A stretch of DNA of 64,000 nt from Rhizobium terricola (GCF_012927355.1 NZ_JABBGK010000002.1:826758-890757); one strand, 5' to 3'; counted from the stretch's first letter, positions 56,051 through 64,000 are shown. Numbers and translations are program-made. The notes: generated from the letters alone by a model not told the origin.

Positions 56051-57043
56051 TCACTTCGGGCAGGAATTGTCCGACATGTAATCGTGGACCTTGATCGTGC
56101 CGGCAATGATGTCGGCCTTGGCCTTTTCGACCGCTGCCTTCATGTCGTCGGTGATGAGCTTGGCATTGTTGTCGTCGAGGGCGTAGGCGACGCCGTCTTC
56201 CTTGACGCCGAGAGCCTGGGTGCCGGCGGTGAACTTGTCACCCTTGGCATCGGCATAGGCGTTGTAGACGGCGAGGTCGACGCGCTTGACCATCGAGGTC
56301 AGAACCGAACCCGGATGCAGGTGGTTTTGGTTCGAATCGACGCCGATCGACAGCTTGCCGTTGTCGGCAGCAGTCTGCAGAACGCCGAGACCGGTCGCAC
56401 CGGCTGCCGCGTAGATGACGTCCGCGCCCTGGTCGATCTGGTTCTTGGTGAGTTCGCCACCACGGACCGGGTCGTTCCACGCAGCACCGGTGGTGCCGGT
56501 CATGTTCTGGAACACCTCGATGTCAGCCTTGGCAGCGCGGGCGCCCTGCTCGTAGCCGCATTCGAACTTGCGGATCAGCGGAATGTCCATGCCGCCGACG
56601 AAGCCGACCTTGCCGCTCTTGGAGGCGAGACCTGCGAGCACGCCGACGAGGTAGGAACCTTCCTCTTCCTTGTAGACGACCGAACGGACGTTCGGCAGGT
56701 CGACGACGGCGTCGACGATGACGAACTTGGTATCCGGGAACTCGGCAGCGACCTTCTCGATGGCCGAGGTCCAGGCGAAGGAAACGGCAACGACCGGGTT
56801 GTAACCCTTGGAGGCGAAGTTGCGGATCGCCTGTTCGCCCTGCGTGTCACCGGTCGGCTCGAAATCGCGATAGTCGATGCCGGTTTCGGCCTTGAACTTC
56901 TCGGCGCCCGCATAGGCTGCCTCGTTGAACGACTTGTCGAACTTGCCGCCCGTGCCGTAGACGAGCGCCGGCTTGACGTCGGCGGCGAGCGCCGTTGCCG
57001 ACATGGCGGCCAAGGCAAAGAGACTCAAAAGGGTTTTCTTCAT
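56051..57043 (-). CDS. BMP-family nucleoside-binding lipoprotein-like periplasmic protein
   Basis: The 330-aa protein has a signal peptide (MKKTLLSLFALAAMSATALA, about 1-20). The BMP/Med fold follows: YGTGGKFDKSFNEAAYAGAEKF, DAVVDLPNVRSVVYKEEEGSYLVG and GVDSNQNHLHPGSVLTSM, which hold the ribose and base. The absence of a Cys lipobox indicates a soluble periplasmic protein. It is the first gene of the operon and therefore likely the most strongly expressed part. Confidence 0.94.
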   Translation of the reverse strand: MKKTLLSLFALAAMSATALAADVKPALVYGTGGKFDKSFNEAAYAGAEKFKAETGIDYRDFEPTGDTQGEQAIRNFASKGYNPVVAVSFAWTSAIEKVAAEFPDTKFVIVDAVVDLPNVRSVVYKEEEGSYLVGVLAGLASKSGKVGFVGGMDIPLIRKFECGYEQGARAAKADIEVFQNMTGTTGAAWNDPVRGGELTKNQIDQGADVIYAAAGATGLGVLQTAADNGKLSIGVDSNQNHLHPGSVLTSMVKRVDLAVYNAYADAKGDKFTAGTQALGVKEDGVAYALDDNNAKLITDDMKAAVEKAKADIIAGTIKVHDYMSDNSCPK

Positions 57044-57176
57044 TTTACAGCCCTGTTGTTGCTATTGATCTTATTGGGTCTTACCGCAAGCGCTTTGACA
57101 CGCACGAGGCGGAACCACCGACCCCTTCCTCAAGGGCCTGGCTGGACGCATCCTTGCATGGCTTTTCGAAAAATTC

Positions 57177-57197
57177 ACCAGATTTTTTTCAACTGGT
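57177..57197. promoter_or_regulatory. Inverted repeat in front of the BMP operon
   Basis: ACCAG-N11-CTGGT with an A/T-rich centre lies about 135 bp before the BMP start and could be an operator for a regulator of the nucleoside operon. No regulator gene is adjacent. Confidence 0.35.
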
Positions 57198-57290
57198 AAA
57201 GAATAGTCGAACCCACGAATTTTCCGGCGCAGGCGCCGAAAAACTAGTCAGATCAAGGGGCTTTATGCCAAGCGATTCGGCAGCCGAGGT

Positions 57291-57950
57291 TCAGACGGCA
57301 GCCGGAAGCGGGCAGGAAACGCCGGTTCCGCGCAGGCCGCAATAACCGTTCGGATTCTTCGCCAGGTATTGCTGGTGATAGTCCTCGGCGTAGTAGAACG
57401 GCGCGGCCGGAGCGATCTCCGTCGTGACCTTCATCTTGCGTCCGGAGGCGATCAGCGCCTCCTGGAAGGCGTCGCGAACGCGGATGGCGACATCGATATC
57501 ATCGGCATCTTCCGCATAAATGGCAGACCGGTAGGTCGTACCGATATCGTTGCCCTGGCGCATGCCCTGGGTCGGATCATGGGCCTCGAAGAAGACCTTC
57601 AGAAGCGCCTCAAGGGTGAGGATGCTCGGATCGTAGACCACCTTCACGACCTCGGTATGGCCGGTCAGTCCCGTGACCGTTTCCTGGTAGGTCGGATTGG
57701 GCGTGAAGCCGCCCTGATAGCCGGCGGCGGTGACATAGACCCCGGGCGTGTTCCAGAGCAGCCGCTCGGCACCCCAGAAACAGCCCATGCCGAGATAGAC
57801 GGTGCGCAGGCCTTCCGGATAAGGACCTTTCAGCGGTCGTCCGGAGACGAAATGGATTTCGGCGGTCGGCATTTCCTCATTGCGGCCCGGAAGCGCCGTT
57901 TCCGGCGTCGGCATCGTCGTCTTCTTGTTGAACATGTCGATCAGGAACAT
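57291..57950 (-). CDS. msrA: Peptide methionine sulfoxide reductase A
   Basis: The 219-aa enzyme has the active site [16 protein letters not shown] and the resolving Cys residues near the end ([15 protein letters not shown]). It reduces methionine-S-sulfoxide. ATG 57950 follows TAGGAGATTGTG. The N-terminus is extended by about 45 residues compared with the shortest members, as in other rhizobia. Confidence 0.97.
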   Translation of the reverse strand: MFLIDMFNKKTTMPTPETALPGRNEEMPTAEIHFVSGRPLKGPYPEGLRTVYLGMGCFWGAERLLWNTPGVYVTAAGYQGGFTPNPTYQETVTGLTGHTEVVKVVYDPSILTLEALLKVFFEAHDPTQGMRQGNDIGTTYRSAIYAEDADDIDVAIRVRDAFQEALIASGRKMKVTTEIAPAAPFYYAEDYHQQYLAKNPNGYCGLRGTGVSCPLPAAV

Positions 57951-58002
57951 CACAATCTCCTAGGAAAGGTCCGGCAGGACGGCTGATTGCGGCAACCGGG
58001 GC

Positions 58003-58323
58003 TCAGGCGGCAAAACGTCCGGCAGGCGACGGCTTCCGGTAACCGATCATCCAGAGCAGCAGGGCGGCGATCAGGAAGACGGCAAAAGCCGGCTGCGGAA
58101 AGAACCAACGATCGAGAACCTGCCAGGCAACGGCTCCGAGACGCTCCTCGACAAGCGCGCGAAAGGACACCAGCGATGCCGGCTCGACCTTCATCCAGGC
58201 ATAGCGAAACGTCGTGAGTACATACTGGGACGCAGAGACGGAGGCGATCGAATCCATCGTCGCGGCAATGACGCCGAGGCACAGCGCCGCAAAACTCGCC
58301 AGACGGAACACGAACCGCACCAT
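58003..58323 (-). CDS. Small inner-membrane protein of unknown function
   Basis: The 106-aa protein has two membrane segments: LASFAALCLGVIAATMDSIAS (about 8-28, shown in part) and FAVFLIAALLLWMIGY (about 79-95), with a periplasmic loop of about 50 residues between them. No motif or family is recognised. The gene stands between msrA and tRNA-Ser. Confidence 0.75.
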   Translation of the reverse strand: MVRFVFRLASFAALCLGVIAATMDSIASVSASQYVLTTFRYAWMKVEPASLVSFRALVEERLGAVAWQVLDRWFFPQPAFAVFLIAALLLWMIGYRKPSPAGRFAA

Positions 58324-58435
58324 TTACTTCACCGCACTTCCATTGCCGAGACGCCGCGACCGACCGTTCGGCCCCACAGACACAGGTAATAGATAGGCTT
58401 TTGCGCGGACAAGTCAAAAAACCGTCAGATTTCGG

Positions 58436-58463
58436 TTGATCGGGCGGAAATCCTCGTTATATA
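58436..58463 (+). promoter_or_regulatory. Promoter of tRNA-Ser
   Basis: TTGATC (58436-58441), 16 bp and TATATA (58458-58463) lie about 45 bp before the tRNA gene. Confidence 0.6.
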
Positions 58464-58508
58464 TCGCGCCCGACCGACCGCTTCGACGACAGAGGCTTCG
58501 GATCTTAC

Positions 58509-58598
58509 GGACAGGTGGCCGAGTGGTTTAAGGCGCACGCCTGGAACGCGTGTGTACGTGAAAGCGTACCGAGGGTTCGAATCCCTCCCTGTCCGCCA
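58509..58598 (+). tRNA. tRNA-Ser (anticodon GGA)
   Basis: The 90-nt gene has the acceptor stem GGACAGG/CCTGTCC, the anticodon stem CACGC/GCGTG around CTGGAAC (anticodon GGA), a long variable arm and T arm GAGGGTTCGAATCCCTC. CCA is encoded. An integrase gene begins 31 bp after the 3' end, so this is the attachment site of the element to the right. Confidence 0.97.
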
Positions 58599-58628
58599 TT
58601 CAATTCAACAAGATGTTGATTTTTCATC

Positions 58629-59723
58629 TTATTCACCTTTCGATTGTCCAACTTTTCGCAAAGGTTGGTCAGAATTCGTTCGCTTTTTCTTCCCGGCGAT
58701 GGCCTTGAGCCCCTTCTCTGCCAGCGCCGCTTGATTTGCTGCGGCTGTGTAGACTGAGACCTGTTTCAGGTCCGTGTGCCCCGTCACCGCCTTGATGATG
58801 TCACCACTCATTCCGCCCTCAGCCATCCGTCGCGCCGCAGCTTTGCGAAGCCCGTGAGCCGAACAGTGAGCAAGCCCAGCCTCGTTGCAGCGATCACGGA
58901 ACCAGTTGCCGAAGCCGGCAGGCGTGAATGGTTTTCCAAAGTCGGTGGTGAGGAAGGTCGGTTTATCTCGGGGAAGTCCACGGATCGCGTCGGTGAGGGC
59001 TGGAAGCATGAACAGATCCAGTTCCGCGTCGGTCTTCACCTGCTTGACCTCGATGTATCTACCCTTGATCTTCTCCCAGCCCATCACGACCACGTCGCTG
59101 CGGCGCTGGGCTGTGTAGAGCAGAAGCGTGAGCGCCAGATGCGCTTTCGTTCCCTCAGGGTGCCGCAGCTCGTAAGCGGCAATCTCCCCGTCCGTCCACG
59201 TATGGAAGCCCTTCGTCTTCTTGGAAAACCCCTTGACCCCGCTCGCCGGATTGACGGCAATCCAGCCGTTGTCCAGGGCATGCTCGAGCATGATTTTCAG
59301 TAAGGAGAGGAGCCGATTGGCCGCTTGAGGCCGATCCGCCATGTCGCCGATCAGTGCCTTGACGTGCTCTCGCCTGAGATCCCGCAACAATCGAGAGCCA
59401 TGCTCTTCCCGAAAATTCTCGATGATGCGGCGGTAAGTCTGTTTGGTGCTGTCACGAAGTCCCTGGAAGGCAGGCGAGCGATAATAGGAGACCGCCAAGG
59501 CATCAAATGAACCCGCGCGCGTTCTGAGCACGCCGATGTTGGCCCGCCACTCTGTTACGCCAGCGAGAGCTGCCGCATAAGCCTTCTCGAATTCGGCTCC
59601 GACAGGAGGGAACGGAAGGTAGGTGTCGACGCCACGCGTCCGGAACCTGATGCGCCGTTTTTTGTGCCGATCGATCACCAGCGAGCAATACTTCGGCAGT
59701 CCGTTGCGGCGCTTGGGCTTCAT
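58629..59723 (-). CDS. int: Tyrosine recombinase/integrase
   Basis: The 364-aa protein has an N-terminal DNA-binding half and the catalytic domain with Arg in [29 protein letters not shown] (His-x-x-Arg), [11 protein letters not shown] (His and Tyr nucleophile). It moves the element in and out of tRNA-Ser. The stop codon is within 31 bp of the tRNA end and overlaps a 6-bp inverted repeat (58610-58630). Its ATG overlaps the stop of the 61-aa gene (ATGA). Confidence 0.96.
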   Translation of the reverse strand: MKPKRRNGLPKYCSLVIDRHKKRRIRFRTRGVDTYLPFPPVGAEFEKAYAAALAGVTEWRANIGVLRTRAGSFDALAVSYYRSPAFQGLRDSTKQTYRRIIENFREEHGSRLLRDLRREHVKALIGDMADRPQAANRLLSLLKIMLEHALDNGWIAVNPASGVKGFSKKTKGFHTWTDGEIAAYELRHPEGTKAHLALTLLLYTAQRRSDVVVMGWEKIKGRYIEVKQVKTDAELDLFMLPALTDAIRGLPRDKPTFLTTDFGKPFTPAGFGNWFRDRCNEAGLAHCSAHGLRKAAARRMAEGGMSGDIIKAVTGHTDLKQVSVYTAAANQAALAEKGLKAIAGKKKRTNSDQPLRKVGQSKGE

Positions 59724-59905
59724 CTGCGAAGGACCTCGTCCCAGGTGTTTGCGGGTCTCGAATCTTGCTGATCGGCAATTGATGCCGAAACCTCGATGCG
59801 GCCGTCGGGGTGAATGACAACGGTCGCCGTCTCAAAACCAGCGCTCAATGCCGCTGCCAAAAGACGCTTCGCGTCGATCTGCTTGAACGTTGATGTCTTG
59901 GCCAT
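59720..59905 (-). CDS. 61-aa protein translationally coupled to the integrase
   Basis: The product is MAKTSTFKQIDAKRLLAAAL followed by SAGFETATVVIHPDGRIEVS and ends [10 protein letters not shown] basic helix and a beta hairpin can be predicted. GAGG lies upstream of ATG 59905, and its stop overlaps the integrase ATG. Such small proteins placed before integrases may direct excision, but here that is only suggested by position. The 19-codon longer frame lacks a ribosome site. Confidence 0.75.
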   Translation of the reverse strand: MAKTSTFKQIDAKRLLAAALSAGFETATVVIHPDGRIEVSASIADQQDSRPANTWDEVLRR

Positions 59906-60028
59906 GGTCGCCTCACTAGAAGAAAATGGCGATGCCCGTCGGAGATCAGTCCCGGGCACCGCCGCTGCGCCTGCTCATGACAGGCGACTATCGGCCAGCG
60001 CGCTCCTTTGCTGGCCGAATTCTTCCTC

Positions 60029-62020
60029 CTATAAGCCCTTCATCTTGTAGCCAGCGCGGTACTCGAACGGCGCGCAGCCGAAGTCGAGAACGCACCGATA
60101 CTCGACGCCGAGGGTGTTCCAGCCGTCACGCTGCTGGAGCTGCGGGCCTTCCGCGCCACCAAGATAACCGTGCTGGAAGGCAGGAACGTCCTGTGGATCG
60201 GCGAACAGCCACCAGTCCGTGCCCTCGTACTGGTTCTCGACCGCGACGGTGAGCTTGCCGGCAAAGGGGTTCGCGTCGGATGCCTTCGCGGCGGTGATCT
60301 GCGCCACCAACTGCTCCGCGGCGGTTTCCTGCTTCGGACCAACCAGAATGATCGCAGGCGTGACACCCGCGTTGCCCGTCTTGTTGACATCCTTCTGGAG
60401 CCGCATTCCCTGCCGAGCGATAGTCAGAGACTCGACTGAGATAGCGGCACCCGTGGTGTGGATGTTCCCATGGTCCGCGTGGAAGAATGGCAGGCCGTCA
60501 TCCATAGTCGCCCCGGCGAGGCTGTTTGCCGATAGCAGCTCCCAGAACTTCTTGTTTTCGAGCTTCCGGGCCCCGTCCGCGAAGACGACAGCAGCGCTCG
60601 CCAGTGCGGAGAGATCGTCGTTGATCAGAGCCTGACGACTGATGGCGAAGATCTTCGCGTAGGTCTTGAGCGTCAGGCCGTTGGCCTCCTCCTCAAGTGT
60701 GCCGTACTTCACATCACCGCCCTCGATGACTTCTTCGAGCTCCGGCGACTCGCCAGGACGAATGTAGTTGTGCTTTCGGAAGTCAGCGAGGTTGCGCTTG
60801 ATAGACATCTGCTTCAGCGGCGACGCGTACTGGCCGAAACGCTGAGAGATGAACCGATAGAGGGCGCTGCCCATCAAGCTCGGGAAGTCCGAGGTGGCGT
60901 GCATCCCTCCCGTCATCCGAGAGCCGACGCCGCCGAGGCGGCTGACACCCATCACCATATCGGCGACCGCCAGGTCGCTCATACCCCGCGTAGAGATCCC
61001 CAGACTGTCATGGTAGGCGCGGACGTTTTCCATGACAGAGCGGCCGATGAAGGGGTTCTCGCCACCAGCGTCGATACGGCCGCCCATCTGGATGACCATC
61101 GCATCTTCGATCTGCTTCTCGATCTGCGGGCTGCGCGTCGCGCCACTGAGCGCCGCGCTCGGCAGATGGCCGATGATCTCAGGGCCGCTCCGATCGGCGA
61201 GCATATTGATGATGATGTCGCGGGCCTTGTCGGAGTCGCCCTTGGCCTCGGCGATAACCTTCTCCGTCTCGTCCATGCTGAGCTTTGCCGAACGGCAGCG
61301 AGCGAAGATTTCGTTGGTCGCATCCTTTGCGATAGACTGCTGTGTCATAACAGGTTCCTTTCGTGCCGCCGGCTTTTCCGGCTGGGTGGAAACGGGGCCG
61401 CGACCACGCCCGACCGCCGTCAGCAGTTCGGGAGGGGCATTCTTGAAAAGCGAATACTTGAAGGCAGGCGCGGCCATTTCTTCCCCGCCCTCGTCGATCT
61501 CGTCGGCAAAGCCGAGCGACTTCGCAGCAGCCCCGCGAAGCCAGCTTTCGTCCTGCATCATCCGCAGGATCTCTCGGCGGCTTGCGCCGCTCTTCCCTGC
61601 GTAGATGTCTGCTGCAGCTTCTGCGATCTGCTCCAGCGCCTGAATGGATTTCCGATGATCCTCAGCGGTGCCGATTGTGATGGTGCCGGGGTTGTGGATC
61701 ATCATGAGCGCGCCCGCGCGCATCACCACGCGGTCGCCTGCCATTGCGATGACCGACGCAGCAGAGGCAGCGAGGGCGTCAACGTAGACCGTCACCTTGC
61801 CCGAGTGCTCGCGCAGCGCGTTGTAGATGGCGATGCCTTGAAAGGCGATGCCACCGCCTGAATTGAGCCTCACTGCGACGTCGCCCTGCATCTCGCCCAG
61901 CGCATCGATCACCTGCTCATCGGTGAAGCCCGTGGTCTTGATGCCATCTTCATCCCAGGACAGGTCGCCGCCGACCGTGCCATACAGATGAAGTTCGCCG
62001 TTCTTGATGAGCTGGTTCAT
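60029..62020 (-). CDS. Prohead protease (ClpP-type) fused to major capsid protein
   Basis: The 663-aa product joins two virion functions. Residues about 1-200 are a ClpP-like protease: Ser86 in DALAASAASVIAMAG and His109 in LMMIHNPGT match the ClpP catalytic pair, with a preceding LNSGGGIAFQGIAIYNAL helix. Residues about 225-330 are charged and helical and could be scaffold. The rest (about 330-663) looks like a Mu-gpT/HK97-type capsid (KRNLADFRKHNYIRPGESPEL, then ALINDDLSALASAA and CVLDFGCAPFEYRAGYKMKGL). Such fusions are known in prophages. GAGGG precedes ATG 62020. An internal ATG at 61348 with an excellent ribosome site may give a separate 439-aa scaffold-capsid product. Confidence 0.9.
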   Translation of the reverse strand: MNQLIKNGELHLYGTVGGDLSWDEDGIKTTGFTDEQVIDALGEMQGDVAVRLNSGGGIAFQGIAIYNALREHSGKVTVYVDALAASAASVIAMAGDRVVMRAGALMMIHNPGTITIGTAEDHRKSIQALEQIAEAAADIYAGKSGASRREILRMMQDESWLRGAAAKSLGFADEIDEGGEEMAAPAFKYSLFKNAPPELLTAVGRGRGPVSTQPEKPAARKEPVMTQQSIAKDATNEIFARCRSAKLSMDETEKVIAEAKGDSDKARDIIINMLADRSGPEIIGHLPSAALSGATRSPQIEKQIEDAMVIQMGGRIDAGGENPFIGRSVMENVRAYHDSLGISTRGMSDLAVADMVMGVSRLGGVGSRMTGGMHATSDFPSLMGSALYRFISQRFGQYASPLKQMSIKRNLADFRKHNYIRPGESPELEEVIEGGDVKYGTLEEEANGLTLKTYAKIFAISRQALINDDLSALASAAVVFADGARKLENKKFWELLSANSLAGATMDDGLPFFHADHGNIHTTGAAISVESLTIARQGMRLQKDVNKTGNAGVTPAIILVGPKQETAAEQLVAQITAAKASDANPFAGKLTVAVENQYEGTDWWLFADPQDVPAFQHGYLGGAEGPQLQQRDGWNTLGVEYRCVLDFGCAPFEYRAGYKMKGL
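61346..61361 (-). promoter_or_regulatory. Internal ribosome binding site and ATG within the protease-capsid gene
   Basis: AAAGGA (61361-61356), seven bases and ATG (61348-61346) lie in frame at codon 225 of the fusion. The site is as good as that of any gene in this window and sits exactly between the protease and the scaffold/capsid part. Confidence 0.65.
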
Positions 62021-62030
62021 GGGTGAACCC

Positions 62031-62573
62031 TCAGACCGGACCAACAACAGCGGATTTATGCCACTCGATCGAGTGCTCATTCGCCCGCTTCTCGATCGAG
62101 CGAACGACGACCGCAGGAGCGATGAGGTAGAGCTTTTCGAAATCATGCTCATCAGTGAGCTGAAGCCGATCCTCGATCTGCGACAGCGTCCCGCAAACGT
62201 TGGCACCGCCGAGATCATGCATCGCCGCGTAGCCAACGAAGTGCAGCTTCCGGGTCTCCCAGGTGCGAACTACCGCAGCCCGCGCATCCGCCCGCTGGTT
62301 GCTCATGATTTTCGAGGCGTTGGCGAAGCTCATGGCCTTACTGACGTATCCACCACCTGCGGCGAGCTGAACAGCGCAGGCCACCAGCAAGACATCATTG
62401 GCGGTGTAGCGTGCGTAGGTCTTTCGCCCGGCGTCGCCCTGATCATCGCCGTAGCCGTCATGCGACAGGAAGGGCAAATCATCCAGACCAGTCTTCGGGT
62501 CGACGCGTTGCGCCTGTTTGAACGCGTCGAGATCCATCCCAGCAAGGAGGCAAAGTTGCTTGCGGTTGTACAT
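62031..62573 (-). CDS. Phage-element protein of unknown function, possible DNA-binding N-terminus
   Basis: The 180-aa protein begins MYNRKQLCLLAGMDLDAFKQ, a pattern like the first helix-turn-helix of MerR-type or small phage regulators. The middle part (DVLLVACAVQLAAGGGYVSKAMSFA) is helical, and the end is mixed. No family is certain. It lies 10 bp before the protease-capsid gene and begins after AGAGG, so it belongs to the same operon. Similar placements in prophages often hold a regulator or a small terminase-like protein, but neither is shown here. Confidence 0.7.
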   Translation of the reverse strand: MYNRKQLCLLAGMDLDAFKQAQRVDPKTGLDDLPFLSHDGYGDDQGDAGRKTYARYTANDVLLVACAVQLAAGGGYVSKAMSFANASKIMSNQRADARAAVVRTWETRKLHFVGYAAMHDLGGANVCGTLSQIEDRLQLTDEHDFEKLYLIAPAVVVRSIEKRANEHSIEWHKSAVVGPV

Positions 62574-62615
62574 CAGAGAATCCTCTAAAGTGTGGCGGTA
62601 TTTACACCCATAATC

Positions 62616-63029
62616 TCATTGATGTATGTGGGTGTCAATACGCCCAGAAATTCGCGATGTTCTCTGCCCTCGGTCGCTAGGCGCTTTCCCCTCCGCCGCC
62701 TGCATCGCCTCGGCAACGCGTGCCAGGTCGGCAGCCGGGGCCTCCATAGCTTCAATGCTGGCCCGCACCCGCATCTCCGCATGGTCGATTGCATCCAGCA
62801 CCGCGTCGAGGCGCTTCCGCATCAGGTTTGCTGCCTGCTCCAGATCCCGAAGGCGTTCGCTGACCTGAGGCTCGCCGACACACCCCTCAATCATGTCGTT
62901 CAGGCTCAGCGCCATCATGCTGGCAATTCCGGCGCTCTCCCTGCATGCCCAGTAGATTGGTGAAAGGTCGTCGACCTTCTCGCCTTCTTTGATCGCAATG
63001 GCGACGTCGCTGATGTTGTACTGCGTCAT
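62616..63029 (-). CDS. Phage-element protein of unknown function, coiled-coil rich
   Basis: The 137-aa protein is mostly helical with a likely coiled coil (about residues 50-110: LRDLEQAANLMRKRLDAVLDAIDHAEMRVRASIEAMEA, summarised). It has AAGGAG upstream of ATG 63029. No homologue is recognised. It may be a structural or regulatory factor of the element. Confidence 0.7.
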   Translation of the reverse strand: MTQYNISDVAIAIKEGEKVDDLSPIYWACRESAGIASMMALSLNDMIEGCVGEPQVSERLRDLEQAANLMRKRLDAVLDAIDHAEMRVRASIEAMEAPAADLARVAEAMQAAEGKAPSDRGQRTSRISGRIDTHIHQ

Positions 63030-63167
63030 GTTCGTTCTCCTTGTGTCGGTTGTTTGCAGACAAGGCTTCGCCCCTGCCCCGACCTGCGTTTTCGAGGGGC
63101 ATCGGCTGAAATCTGATGTTCATTGGTCGTCGAGGTGTGAGGTTTCCCCGATATCGCCGCTAGGCGC

Positions 63168-64000
63168 TCAGGGCTTTCTCGCGGCGTCCGTTAGCGGTGC
63201 CCTCCCCTTCGCAGCCCCTTCTGCCTTGTTCGCGGTCAGCCGCTCAACCAGCGGCAGGATGCTCTTGATCAAGAGGCAAGATTCTTCCGAATAATTTTCG
63301 ATGACCTCGCCCATATCATCCCTTATCCACAAGGCATTGAGCTGCATTTTCGCCACCAGGTCGCCGACAGATTGGCTCTCGCGGGCACAGACGAATTTTT
63401 CCAAGGCAATCGCCAGATCGCTTAGCGTCTCATACTGCCATTGAAGGAATGGGTGAGGAGTACTTTTCGCCCATTCTTTCCACCCCTCGAAATCGCCTCG
63501 AAAGCGGCCGTCGTGGCACTCATTTTCATAAACGCAGATTTGTGACCAAGCCTCGTCTTTCCTCGTCTCCAGGTACGATAGGGCCTTCAATGCAAAATCG
63601 AAGTCCGCGGATGGCTCCAGCGATAAGATGCTCGGGGCTTGCTGTTGGGCCGCTTGCTTGCCGTCGAAGAAATGAAAAGCGGCCTTCACCATTGGCTCGA
63701 CAACTGAATCATCACCCCGATCTAACTCCACTGTGGCCAGCCTCAGCGCTGCAACAGCTTCTTCATGGTTGCGAGCGGGTACAGACCATTGCTGCAATGC
63801 CTCAGTCGGTGGTTCGTAGGTGACGGCAGCAAGTGCCTGGATCTCATCATTGTCGATGAGATCATTTTGATTGAACGCTTCCATACCCTCATAATAGGCA
63901 CTGATCGCCGCCAGCAGATCGTTGGCGGTATCTCCGTGCGGCCGCTCAGTGACGGCCCCCATCAAGCGTGCCGCAGCGCCCAAGATCGAACCGGCCTCGT
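63168..64000 (-). CDS. Phage-element protein of unknown function, 5' end beyond window
   Basis: The minus-strand frame is open from the right edge to the stop at 63168. Its readable part is about 277 aa; a TTG at 63983 is a possible start, but the open frame continues upstream. The protein is helical and acidic-to-mixed (for example EEAVAALRLATVELDRGD and YLETRKDEAWSQICVYENECHDG). No family is recognised. It lies upstream of the other element genes in the same direction. Confidence 0.6.
   Translation of the reverse strand, partial: EAGSILGAAARLMGAVTERPHGDTANDLLAAISAYYEGMEAFNQNDLIDNDEIQALAAVTYEPPTEALQQWSVPARNHEEAVAALRLATVELDRGDDSVVEPMVKAAFHFFDGKQAAQQQAPSILSLEPSADFDFALKALSYLETRKDEAWSQICVYENECHDGRFRGDFEGWKEWAKSTPHPFLQWQYETLSDLAIALEKFVCARESQSVGDLVAKMQLNALWIRDDMGEVIENYSEESCLLIKSILPLVERLTANKAEGAAKGRAPLTDAARKP

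Larger units (their letters stand above)
58578..64000. mobile_element. Integrated phage-like element at the tRNA-Ser 3' end (right end not in window)
   Basis: The left boundary is the 3' part of tRNA-Ser (58578-58598), which the element probably reconstitutes. It contains integrase, a 61-aa coupled protein, a ClpP-type protease-capsid fusion and three uncharacterised genes, all on the minus strand. Gene content and coupling are phage-like. The far attachment site, terminase and portal are not in this window. Confidence 0.85.

Noticed and set aside
57223..57246. GC-rich inverted repeat (CGGCGC-AG-GCGCCG) as the msrA terminator
   Set aside because: A stem exists, but the T-run expected after it on the minus strand is missing, so only a weak case can be made.
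59992..60017. Inverted repeat CGGCCAGC/GCTGGCCG after the capsid gene as a terminator
   Set aside because: The stem is good, but no T-run follows on the minus strand, and read-through to the integrase genes remains possible.

Overview
The window is high-GC DNA from an alphaproteobacterium, most probably a member of the Rhizobiaceae (Rhizobium/Agrobacterium/Ensifer relatives). The clues are an Irr-type operator in front of mbfA, a complete cpa/tad pilus locus with TTAA-N7-TTAA (CtrA-like) sites, BA14K- and BTLCP-family secreted proteins, and an acetylpolyamine amidohydrolase that closely resembles the Mycoplana ramosa enzyme as I remember it. No rRNA, insertion sequence or CRISPR array was seen. 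Two tRNA genes are present.

Layout. 1-5.7 kb: two Asp/Ser-rich secreted proteins, infC (with an ATT start codon), an alpha/beta hydrolase, a BTLCP cysteine-peptidase-like protein, an MFS carrier and mbfA with its Irr box. 5.9-16.9 kb: group III truncated haemoglobin, an orphan TRAP binding protein, a FecR-domain protein followed by a CHASE2-GGDEF-EAL protein with a degenerate GGDEF, a two-gene operon of large secreted proteins of unknown function, acetylpolyamine amidohydrolase and a small Cys-rich exported protein. 17-28.4 kb: XRE-cupin regulator and GNAT operon, MFS carrier, lepA, a ccdAB toxin-antitoxin pair whose toxin is frameshifted, a YegP-type protein, a thioesterase, an intergenic stretch with two inverted 35-bp palindromic repeats, LysE exporter, acyltransferase, glutamine amidotransferase, DoxX, SelW-like protein and a BA14K protein. 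28.7-32.2 kb: tRNA-Leu(CAG) and the M17 aminopeptidase-MarR-NlpC/P60 group.

32.3-45.3 kb is a full Flp/Tad pilus locus: tadD, then on the minus strand pilA (58 aa), cpaA, cpaB, cpaC, cpaD, cpaE, cpaF, tadB, tadC, and on the plus strand a small secretin-N-domain protein plus two TadE/F-type minor pilins. Together they encode pilin, prepilin peptidase, outer-membrane channel, ATPase, platform and minor pilins.

45.4-57.0 kb is a nucleoside salvage locus. deoB-add-upp (plus strand) converge on an eight-gene minus-strand group: BMP-family binding protein, ABC ATPase, two permeases, cdd, purine nucleoside phosphorylase, deoC and deoA. Import, deamination, phosphorolysis and breakdown of deoxyribose-phosphate are all encoded side by side.

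57.3-58.6 kb holds msrA, a small membrane protein and tRNA-Ser(GGA). From the tRNA-Ser 3' end to the right edge lies an integrated element: tyrosine integrase, a translationally coupled 61-aa protein, a ClpP-type prohead protease fused to a major capsid protein (with a strong internal start site), and three uncharacterised genes, all on the minus strand. Its right end, and any terminase or portal genes, lie outside the window.
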